DNA of 7,214 nucleotides from Bacillota bacterium (GTDB lineage: Bacteria; Bacillota; Clostridia; Oscillospirales; Ruminococcaceae), in contig JAEXNS010000249.1 of the NCBI GenBank assembly GCA_023439605.1, positions 1-7,214 on the forward strand. The letters are read 5' to 3'. Shown piece by piece: positions 1 through 5,453 of this stretch. The first letter of the stretch is position 1, and every line of letters starts with the position of its first letter. A model generated the notes under the pieces. That model saw nothing but the letters and a program-made list of their open reading frames with translations, was not told where the DNA came from and did not search any database. The position numbers were made by a program, and so were the translations under genes.

Positions 1-337
1 AAATAATAGAAAGTTGTGCAAATGATGCACCTACGGCCATGTTCCTTGTATATTCTTCATGGCCTGGGGTATCTGCAACTATAAAGCTTCTATTTTGCGT
101 TGTAAAATACCTATATGCTACATCAATTGTAATTCCCTGTTCACGCTCCGCTATCAAACCATCTAAAAGTAACGAATAATCTATATGTCCGTCACGACTA
201 CCAACTTTACTATCTAATTCTAAAGCTTTTTCTTGGTCAGTATATAAAAGCTTTGAATCATATAAAATATGTCCTATCAAAGTTGATTTTCCATCGTCTA
301 CACTTCCACAAGTTATAAATTTTAATAAACTTTTCAT
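1..337 (-). CDS. cysN: CysN, sulfate adenylyltransferase large (GTPase) subunit, N-terminal part (3' end outside window)
   Basis: CysN is the regulatory GTPase of the bacterial ATP sulfurylase. It couples GTP hydrolysis to formation of adenosine 5'-phosphosulfate (APS) from ATP and sulfate by CysD. I see the first 112 residues, starting MKSLLKFITCGSVDDGKS. The P-loop GSVDDGKST is at residues 11-19, the switch I region EREQGITIDVAYRYF at about 64-78, and the G3 motif DTPGHEEYTRN at 89-99. These are characteristic of CysN rather than generic elongation factors. The ATG shares its A with the last base of the cysD stop (TAATG), which suggests translational coupling; a purine-rich GAGAGAGGG lies upstream inside cysD. 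The gene continues beyond the left edge, so I cannot say whether a fused CysC kinase domain follows. Confidence 0.96.
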   Translation of the reverse strand, partial: MKSLLKFITCGSVDDGKSTLIGHILYDSKLLYTDQEKALELDSKVGSRDGHIDYSLLLDGLIAEREQGITIDVAYRYFTTQNRSFIVADTPGHEEYTRNMAVGASFAQLSII

Positions 338-1236
338 TAAAAGTAACCCTCTCTCTTTCTTCTCTCCATGCTTCCTGCTGCCTCGTTATCAATAACTCTA
401 GTCGTTCTTTCTGACGAAACTGCACTTAAAGTTTCTTCTATTATTTCATCAAGTGTTGTTGCTGTTGAGTAGCATCCACCAGTTAAAGGGTAGCAACCTA
501 GTGTTCTAAATCTAACATTTTTATACTCTACCTTTTCATTCGGCAGTATTTTCAATCTTTCATCATCAACCATTATTATATTTCCATCACGCTCTATAAT
601 AGGACGTTTTGCTGAATAATATAGTGATACTATGTCTATATTTTCTCTTTGTATATACTGCCATATGTCTTTTTCTGTCCAATTTGATATTGGAAAAACC
701 CTCATACTTTCGCCTTTTTTTATTTTTGTATTATAAAGTTTCCACATTTCAGGTCTTTGATTTTTTGGATCCCATGCATGTAGCTCGTTTCTAAATGAAA
801 AAACCCTTTCTTTTGCTCTTGACTTTTCTTCATCTCTTCTCCCACCACCAAAAGCCGCTGTAAATCCATGTTTAGTCAAAGCTTGTTTAAGTGCTTGAGT
901 TTTCATTATATCTGTATATGCGGAGCCATGTTCAAAAGGATTTATCCCTTGTTTTATAGCTTCTTCGTTGCTATGAACTATCATTTCAATACCGAGTTCC
1001 TTAGCTTTTCTATCACGAAATTCAATCATCTCTTTAAACTTCCACTTTGTATCAATATGCATAAATGGAAAAGGTGGTTTTTCCGGATAAAATGCTTTCA
1101 ATGCTAGATGCAATAAAACCGAACTGTCTTTACCAATGGAATAAAGCATAACTGGTTTTTCACATTCTGCGGCAACTTCACGTATTATATATATAGCCTC
1201 TGCTTCTAGCTCATCTAAATGTGTTAAATTACTCAT
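337..1236 (-). CDS. cysD: CysD, sulfate adenylyltransferase catalytic subunit
   Basis: CysD is the catalytic subunit of the heterodimeric ATP sulfurylase: it makes APS and pyrophosphate from sulfate and ATP in the cytoplasm, together with CysN. The 299-residue product matches the usual length (about 300). The PP-loop of the N-type ATP pyrophosphatase fold is SIGKDSS at residues 33-39. Also visible are HIDTKWKF at 60-67, the conserved GGGRRDEEKSRAKER at 130-144, and the C-terminal GCYPLTGG followed by SSERTTRVIDNEAAGSMERRKREGYF-type ending, which is typical of CysD. The start is supported by a perfect AGGAGG seven bases upstream. aprB ends 21 bases upstream and cysN overlaps its stop by one base, so the gene lies inside an aprA-aprB-cysD-cysN operon. 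It appears intact, unlike aprA. Confidence 0.97.
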   Translation of the reverse strand: MSNLTHLDELEAEAIYIIREVAAECEKPVMLYSIGKDSSVLLHLALKAFYPEKPPFPFMHIDTKWKFKEMIEFRDRKAKELGIEMIVHSNEEAIKQGINPFEHGSAYTDIMKTQALKQALTKHGFTAAFGGGRRDEEKSRAKERVFSFRNELHAWDPKNQRPEMWKLYNTKIKKGESMRVFPISNWTEKDIWQYIQRENIDIVSLYYSAKRPIIERDGNIIMVDDERLKILPNEKVEYKNVRFRTLGCYPLTGGCYSTATTLDEIIEETLSAVSSERTTRVIDNEAAGSMERRKREGYF

Positions 1237-1243
1237 AAATAAT

Positions 1244-1249
1244 CCTCCT
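1244..1249 (-). promoter_or_regulatory. Shine-Dalgarno site of cysD
   Basis: The minus strand reads AGGAGG, seven bases before the cysD ATG. It lies in the 21-base aprB-cysD gap and shows that cysD has its own strong ribosome entry. Confidence 0.85.
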
Positions 1250-1257
1250 AAAATTTT

Positions 1258-1572
1258 TTAATAACTATTTGACTCTTTTCTATTTATGGATATACATATT
1301 TTTTCACCGTTTGGCTTTTCAACTTTCCAGTTAATAAATTCTTCGTTAAAATCAACATTTAAAATACTACCACAACCACCTATATCTGCACCCAAATAAA
1401 AGTTTATAGCTTCATATTTACATTCTTTTAAACATGATGTACATCCCCAACAGTCTTTTTGATATTTTATATACGCTTTTTTATCCTCTCCAATTTTAAT
1501 CAAACTTCCAGGACAAACTTTTGTACACTTGTTACATCCCACACACTTTTCTTTATTTATTTCTATGCTCAT
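1258..1572 (-). CDS. aprB: AprB-like 2x[4Fe-4S] ferredoxin subunit of APS reductase
   Basis: This 104-residue cytoplasmic iron-sulfur protein probably delivers electrons to the flavin of AprA for reduction of APS to sulfite and AMP. It has two CxxCxxCxxxC motifs, at C10-C13-C16-C20 followed by Pro, and at C41-C44-C47-C51, so it should bind two [4Fe-4S] clusters. The second motif begins CWGC; a Trp at this point (W42 here) is known in dissimilatory AprB and has been implicated in electron transfer. A segment ADIGGCGSI followed by a beta-rich stretch resembles the AprB region after the clusters. The protein ends soon after, without the long C-terminal tail that in dissimilatory AprB wraps around AprA. 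I chose the ATG at 1572, not the upstream GTG at 1581, because that GTG lies inside the AGGGGTGA ribosome binding site. The gene overlaps the end of aprA by 20 bases. A plain dicluster ferredoxin is the alternative, but the context argues for AprB. Confidence 0.88.
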   Translation of the reverse strand: MSIEINKEKCVGCNKCTKVCPGSLIKIGEDKKAYIKYQKDCWGCTSCLKECKYEAINFYLGADIGGCGSILNVDFNEEFINWKVEKPNGEKICISINRKESNSY

Positions 1573-1576
1573 AAAT

Positions 1577-1585
1577 ATCACCCCT
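1577..1585 (-). promoter_or_regulatory. Shine-Dalgarno site that decides the aprB start
   Basis: The minus strand reads AGGGGTGAT, four bases before the ATG at 1572. A longer reading from GTG at 1581 would start inside this site, so the shorter form is preferred. The site is inside the end of aprA. Confidence 0.65.
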
Positions 1586-2446
1586 AAATACTAAAGGTCT
1601 GCTCACTACCTTTAATTTACCATTTTCCATTTTTGAATTTATATATTTTAACCAATCATCATTTTTTTCTGGATAATCTAGGTTTTCAGCAAAACTATGC
1701 CACCTTGTTTCTTTTCTTTCGTTCAGATGTAAAATAACAACTTTACAGATTACAAGTCTTTCTTTTAATTCTTGTATAAAAAGTAGTTCATGCATATCTT
1801 TTGCACTCAAGAAGCATAGCATTTTTTCTAGATTTTCAATTTTTTCATTAGCTATTTTTAATTGTGATGAATTATACTGATAGTTTGTTGAAATACCTCC
1901 AGCATAATTATCCATTATCTTCTGCATTGCTTCTTCTAGGTCTTCAATTGAATATTTATTTTTTGCATTATTGTTTAAAATTTTTTCAAAATCTATTTTT
2001 TTGCTCTTTATAAATTCATCAAATTTTACTTCTTTGAGTTCAAAATTTTGCAAATCTTTTATTGCCGTTTCAGCAGAAATTTCACCTTCTACTAAAGCAC
2101 CTGTTACATATTTTTGAGGACAACCTCCTGAAACATCGCCTGCTGCAAATAATCCTTTTATAGTGGTACGCCTAAAAGTATCTACCCAATATCCACTTGC
2201 CGTATGTCCGCCAACTATATATGGTTCTGTTCCCTCTATTTCAACATTTTGTTCACTAGGATTAAAACCATCTTCAATCCATTTTAAAGTTTGGCTAGGT
2301 GCCATATTTAAATAAGCCTTTAAAAGTTCCTCATCTTTTTCTTTAGATATCCCTTCTGTTTTTAAATAACAAGGGCCTCTACCTTCAAGATTTTCTTTTA
2401 TAGTTCCATAAACTCGTTCAGAAGTAGTAATACCATATTTTTCTTC

Positions 2447-2449
2447 TTA
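2447..2449 (-). other. In-frame TAA stop inside aprA (codon 268)
   Basis: The minus strand reads caa gta TAA gaa gaa aaa tat. Both sides are in one frame, so a single substitution explains it; TAT or TAC (Tyr) restores the frame. TAA is not a selenocysteine (TGA) or pyrrolysine (TAG) codon, so known recoding does not account for it. Confidence 0.9.
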
Positions 2450-3255
2450 TACTTGACCTTTTGAATTAATTTGCCTTGCTTTTACTCCTTGTGCAATAGT
2501 TCCAGTTGGTGCAATAGTATCCTTACATCTGAGTGCAATAAATCGCATTTCAAAAGTTGTCATTTCCGCCCCTGAAACAATACCCATATAATACCCTGCA
2601 CCTGTATTAAAAGGAGGATACCACATTTTGTGCCTTGAAAATCCTGAATTATTGGATTTATACAAGCCTGATGCCCCCCCTGTTGCACATATTACTTTTT
2701 TGGCGTTAATAACATACATTGTTTTTTCGTCTATACTAAAACCTAAAGCCCCATAAATTTGATTGTTTTCTACTAAATAATCCGTTATATTTATTTTATT
2801 TAACACTGTTACTTTATCAAAGTTAGATAATGCATCTGCTAAAATGGGTTTAATGTTTTCTCCATTTATTTTTATGTTTCTATCTCCCCTGTTTACATAT
2901 TTTCCGTTTTCATCTTTAAGAATAACCAAACCTAGTTTCTCCAATTTTTCAGTAACTCTATTTAAACCCTGCGACATGTTTAAAAGTAAATCTTCACGTA
3001 CTATGCCATGTGCATCTTTTTTTGCATAATCGACATAATCCTCTGGTTTTTTGCCGTCTACTATATATGCATTTATTGCGTTTACTCCAGCAGCTAAACA
3101 ACCACTTCTTTTTATGGTTGCTTTTTCAGTGACGATCACTTCATAATTTGAATTTTCACAAATAGTTAATGCAGCATAGCATCCAGCTGTACCTCCACCT
3201 ACTACTAATATATCTGTTTTCAAATATTTAATTTCTAATTCAATAGGCATATTAA

Positions 3256-3261
3256 CCCTCC
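3256..3261 (-). promoter_or_regulatory. Shine-Dalgarno site that decides the aprA start
   Basis: GGAGGG on the minus strand, five bases before ATG 3250. The upstream TTG at 3271 would place this site inside the coding region, so it is rejected as a start. Confidence 0.75.
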
Positions 3262-3279
3262 ATTTCTGCACAAAATATA

Positions 3280-3302
3280 TTACTATTCCGCCATATGTAT
3301 AA
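3280..3302. repeat. Direct repeat A, copy 1
   Basis: On the plus strand it begins ttactattccgcc and ends atatgtataa. It matches copy 2 at 3336-3358 at 21 of 23 positions by eye, 56 bases apart. It lies just upstream of the aprA ribosome binding site. Confidence 0.7.
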
Positions 3303-3335
3303 TACTACTAATATTCTAAAATACTTGATTGAATG

Positions 3336-3358
3336 TTACTATTCAGCTATATGTATAA
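3336..3358. repeat. Direct repeat A, copy 2
   Basis: The plus strand begins ttactattcagct and ends atatgtataa, with two mismatches to copy 1. Its last bases run directly into repeat B copy 1, so A and B are joined here as one unit of about 40 bases (3336-3375). Confidence 0.7.
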
Positions 3359-3375
3359 GGCAGAGATATTTTACC
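3353..3375. repeat. Direct repeat B, copy 1
   Basis: Plus strand gtataaggcagagatatt followed by ttacc. It matches copy 2 at 3473-3495 with three differences (c/t, g/a, t/c) over 23 bases, 120 bases apart. The two copies bracket the GC-rich hairpin pair. Confidence 0.7.
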
Positions 3376-3388
3376 GAAGGTCCAGGGC

Positions 3389-3419
3389 GACCGGAAAGCC
3401 CGGTCGACTCCGCAGAGTC
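3389..3419. other. Two abutting GC-rich hairpins (possible structured RNA core)
   Basis: GACCGG at 3389-3394 pairs with CCGGTC at 3400-3405 around the loop AAAGC. Immediately next, GACTC at 3406-3410 pairs with GAGTC at 3415-3419 around CGCA. Each stem could extend by a C-G pair, competing for the shared bases. Short AAGG (3377-3380) and CCTT (3425-3428) could close the two hairpins. The segment 3374-3420 is 33 of 47 G or C, far above the surroundings. Neither strand has a U run after the stems, so they are not intrinsic terminators. I do not recognise a riboswitch class. Which strand is transcribed as RNA cannot be told from the sequence; readthrough from cysA would make the minus-strand form. 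Confidence 0.6.
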
Positions 3420-3472
3420 GAAATCCTTGCAATACTAAGCTCCATAAAATAAAGTGTTTTAAAGTCTAAATA

Positions 3473-3495
3473 GTATAAGGTAGAAATATTTCACC
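3473..3495. repeat. Direct repeat B, copy 2
   Basis: Plus strand gtataaggtagaaatatt followed by tcacc. This copy forms most of the palindrome at 3474-3500; copy 1 is not palindromic to the same extent. Confidence 0.7.
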
Positions 3496-3500
3496 TTATA
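3474..3500. repeat. 27-base near-perfect palindrome
   Basis: Plus strand tataaggt-a-gaaat then atttc-accttata: the arms match fully apart from one extra A. It would form a hairpin in either strand. No U tract follows on either side, so a terminator role is not supported. It resembles the end of a small palindromic repeat element or a protein-binding site. Confidence 0.65.
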
Positions 3501-3545
3501 TCCTAAAAAAACAGTAAACCTTGCCTTCAACATCTTAATAGCAAC

Positions 3546-4606
3546 CTAAATATATACAGCTTCGTTGTATTCGAGCAATTCATTTTCTATTATATGCACT
3601 CCATCTCTTCCATATGCAAAAATTCGATATATTAAAACATCCACCTTGTCGCCTACTTGCAATGTAGATTTTTCTAATGAACGTATACCTGTTAGAATAA
3701 CATCCTTTACTTGAACGTTTATTTCTAAATGACTTCCTCTAAAAAAAACCGATTTAACCTCACCATTTTCAACTGATTTTGGATACTGTTGTAACTCGTC
3801 TTTTGAAGAAATTTTTATAAACTCCGGCCTAATAACAGCTATACCTAAGTTGTTTTTACTAGAAAACCCTTTCAGTTTAGAATAATCTTCAAATTGTGTA
3901 GATTGTCCTATAAATCTTGATACAAATAAAGTTGATGGATTTCTATAAATCTCAAGCGGAGTTCCAGTTTGCTCTACTTCACCTTTATTTGTTACTATTA
4001 TATTATCAGCAACTTCTATTGCTTCATCTTGGTCATGTGTTACAAAAATACTGGTATACCTACTTTTTTTATTGTTTCCTTAAGCCATATTCTTAGTTCC
4101 TGTCTTACTTTTGAATCAATAGCGGCAAAAGGTTCATCTAATAAAAGTAGGTGTGGATTTGGAGCAAGAGCACGAGCAAATGCAACTCTTTGCCTCTGTC
4201 CACCAGATAACTGATGTGGATATCTTTTTTCAAGTCCTTTTAACCCTATTAGATTTATAAGTTCCATAACTCTTTCTTTTATGATTTTTTTATCTTTTTT
4301 TTGAACCTCTAACCCAAACGCAATATTATCATAAATACTCATAAATCTAAATAAAGCATAATTTTGAAATACAAATCCTATACCCCTCTTACTAGCTGGT
4401 ATATCATTTACTTTTTCTCCATCTATGAAAATATCACCACTATCAGGTTGTTCAAGTCCAGCAATCATTCTTAAAATTGTTGTTTTTCCACTACCACTTG
4501 GTCCCAACAAAGCACTTAGACTTCCCTTTTCTATAGATATATTTATGTTGTTTGAAGCTTTAAAATCCCCAAAATTTTTGTTTATATTTTTTAATTCTAC
4601 ATACAT
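3546..4606 (-). pseudogene. cysA: CysA, sulfate/thiosulfate ABC transporter ATPase, with a one-base frameshift
   Basis: CysA is the cytoplasmic ATPase that powers sulfate import through CysT and CysW. From ATG 4606 the first 188 residues carry Walker A GPSGSGKTT (35-43), Q-loop Q81 in FVFQNYALF, the signature LSGGQ (133-137), and Walker B LLLLDEP (153-159). The frame then ends at TAA 4042-4040. In the neighbouring frame the sequence continues exactly as expected, VTHDQDEAIEVADNIIV, with the switch histidine, then TGTPLEIYRNPSTLFVSRFIGQ-type sequence and a C-terminal TOBE-like region, ending at TAG 3548-3546. One restored base gives about 353 residues, the usual CysA length. I prefer ATG 4606 to TTG 4612 because MYVELKNINKNFGDF aligns with family N-termini; TTG 4612 would overlap the cysW stop. 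As given, the protein would lack its H-loop and regulatory domain and should not support transport. Sequence error or slippage correction are alternatives. Confidence 0.88.
4040..4051 (-). other. Frameshift site in cysA at a run of five T
   Basis: The minus strand reads cca gta ttt ttg TAA cac. Adding one T to the run gives P-V-F-F-V-T-H-D-Q, and a -1 slip at ttt ttg gives P-V-F-L-V-T-H-D-Q; both restore family spacing between GIP and VTHDQ. The T run is 4048-4044. Confidence 0.85.
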
Positions 4607-4608
4607 AA

Positions 4609-5436
4609 TCAATCTTCCGCCTTTTTCATTTTATATTCTACTATATTACGGATAATTAACATTATCAATGATAAAATAACCAAAATAGATGATACCGCAA
4701 ATGCTGCTGAAAATTTAAATTCACTATATAAAATTTCTACATGTAAAGGTAAGGTATTTGTTTTTCCTCTTAAATGACCTGATAAAACCGATACTGCACC
4801 AAACTCACCCATTGCTCTTGCAGAACATAAAATTATACCATATATAAAAGCCCATTTTATTTGAGGAAATGTTATATTTTTAAAAATTTTAAATACACTT
4901 GCACCCATCAAAGCAGCGGCCTCCTCTTGATCACTTCCTTGAGAATTTAAAACAGGAATAATTTCTCTAGATATAAAAGGAAATGTAACGAAAATTGTTC
5001 CTAAAACAATACCAGGTACAGCAAATACTATTTTTATGTTTAAGAATTCTGTTATCCCATTTGCCCAACCTATTCTACCAAATGTAAGTACAAAAATAAG
5101 TCCTGCAATAATTGGCGTTACTGCAAAAGGTATGTCTATAATTGTTGTTAATATTTTTTTATGTTTAAAATGATACTTAGTTATGGTCCAAGCTGCAAAC
5201 AGACCAAAAATAGTATTTACAACTAGTGCTACAATAGTTGCCTGAAAAGTAAGAACTAAAGCCTTAATAGTATATTTATCTAAAACAGCTTCTTTATATG
5301 CCTGTAATCCGTTTGACAGTGATTTTGTTATAACTACAATCATAGGCATTACCAACATAAAAAATACAAATAAAACACTTATTAAAATCAAGTTTTTTTG
5401 TATAAACGTAAGCTTTTTTTTACTTTTATATTTCAT
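4609..5436 (-). CDS. cysW: CysW, sulfate ABC transporter permease
   Basis: This is the second membrane subunit of the sulfate importer, forming the channel with CysT. The 275-residue protein has about six hydrophobic segments (first at residues 14-37) and the EAA loop EEAAALMGAS at 171-180 followed by FKNITFPQIKWA, the site that contacts the ATPase. RAMGEFGAVSVLSGHLRG after it is typical of CysW, and the segment LPLHVEILYSEF is as expected for the family. I prefer ATG 5436, with GGGGG six bases upstream, to the GTG at 5460, which would overlap the cysT stop. cysT ends 17 bases upstream and cysA starts two bases after the cysW stop, so the three are surely co-transcribed. The gene appears intact. 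CysT and CysW are similar to each other; the assignment rests on order and the MGEFGAVSVLSG motif. Confidence 0.93.
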   Translation of the reverse strand: MKYKSKKKLTFIQKNLILISVLFVFFMLVMPMIVVITKSLSNGLQAYKEAVLDKYTIKALVLTFQATIVALVVNTIFGLFAAWTITKYHFKHKKILTTIIDIPFAVTPIIAGLIFVLTFGRIGWANGITEFLNIKIVFAVPGIVLGTIFVTFPFISREIIPVLNSQGSDQEEAAALMGASVFKIFKNITFPQIKWAFIYGIILCSARAMGEFGAVSVLSGHLRGKTNTLPLHVEILYSEFKFSAAFAVSSILVILSLIMLIIRNIVEYKMKKAED

Positions 5437-5442
5437 ATTTAA

Positions 5443-5447
5443 CCCCC
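5443..5447 (-). promoter_or_regulatory. Shine-Dalgarno site that decides the cysW start
   Basis: GGGGG on the minus strand in the 17-base cysT-cysW gap, six bases before ATG 5436. It is an unusual, pure-G site, but it supports the ATG over the upstream GTG. Confidence 0.5.
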
Positions 5448-5453
5448 AACTTT

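Larger units (their letters stand above)
1553..3250 (-). pseudogene. aprA: AprA-like APS reductase flavoprotein subunit, interrupted by one in-frame stop
   Basis: The intact form would be an FAD-binding protein of the fumarate reductase/AprA family that reduces APS to sulfite and AMP with the AprB-like ferredoxin. The full reading frame is 566 codons. Residues 14-25 carry the dinucleotide-binding VVGGGTAGC motif near the N-terminus; WYPPFNTGAGYYMG starts at about 210; an EMRF segment at about 234-237 aligns with the ENRF region of dissimilatory AprA. A GGHTASG segment with His at about 349 is followed by the second FAD contact GLFAAGDVSGG at about 366-376. A helical C-terminal domain completes the protein. 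Codon 268 is TAA. The 47 codons after it, before the next ATG at 2305, read in the same frame as plausible AprA sequence (EEKYGITTSERVYGTIKEN and on), so this is a nonsense change, not a frameshift. The start at ATG 3250 is set by GGAGGG five bases upstream, rather than TTG at 3271. It is shorter than dissimilatory AprA (over 600 residues). As given, only a 267-residue fragment would be made; it could also be a sequence error. Confidence 0.88.
3251..3545. other. Non-coding spacer between cysA and aprA with repeats and a GC-rich structured core
   Basis: This 295-base stretch has no supportable gene on either strand. It separates the transporter genes from the aprA-aprB-cysD-cysN group, although all run the same way, so a second promoter for aprA could lie here. 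I could not pick a convincing -35/-10 pair; AT-rich sequence at about 3290-3335 (minus strand, containing TATTATACAT) is the most likely place. Downstream of cysA there is a run of seven T on the minus strand (3504-3510), but no good stem before it, so I do not call a terminator. The rest is taken up by two direct-repeat pairs, a palindrome and two GC-rich hairpins listed separately. Confidence 0.7.

Noticed and set aside
609..1107. Plus-strand open frames opposite cysD (609-794, 868-1107)
   Set aside because: They are antisense shadows of cysD, with low-complexity Phe/Tyr/Leu content, no ribosome binding site and no recognisable motif.
1553..2305. Separate 250-residue gene starting at ATG 2305
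   Set aside because: The ATG lies in the middle of continuous AprA sequence, has no ribosome binding site, and 47 upstream codons in the same frame are clearly AprA. It is the C-terminal part of the interrupted gene.
2447..2449. Recoded amino acid (selenocysteine or pyrrolysine) at the aprA stop
   Set aside because: The codon is TAA, not TGA or TAG, and no adjacent recoding hairpin is evident.
2844..3029. Plus-strand open frame opposite aprA
   Set aside because: It is a shadow of the AprA coding strand, with no family resemblance and no ribosome binding site.
3389..3419. GC-rich hairpins as a rho-independent terminator
   Set aside because: No U-rich tract follows on either strand.
3504..3530. 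Intrinsic terminator after cysA (run of seven T on the minus strand)
   Set aside because: The sequence before the T run (minus strand GAAGGCAAGGTTTACTG) does not form a convincing stem.
3251..3545. SAM-I (S-box) or T-box riboswitch, expected near sulfur genes in Firmicutes
   Set aside because: I do not see the T-box core AGGGTGGNACCGCG or the conserved S-box segments on either strand.
3969..4655. Plus-strand open frames opposite cysA (3969-4214, 4425-4655)
   Set aside because: They are the complement of ATPase motifs on the minus strand; no independent support.
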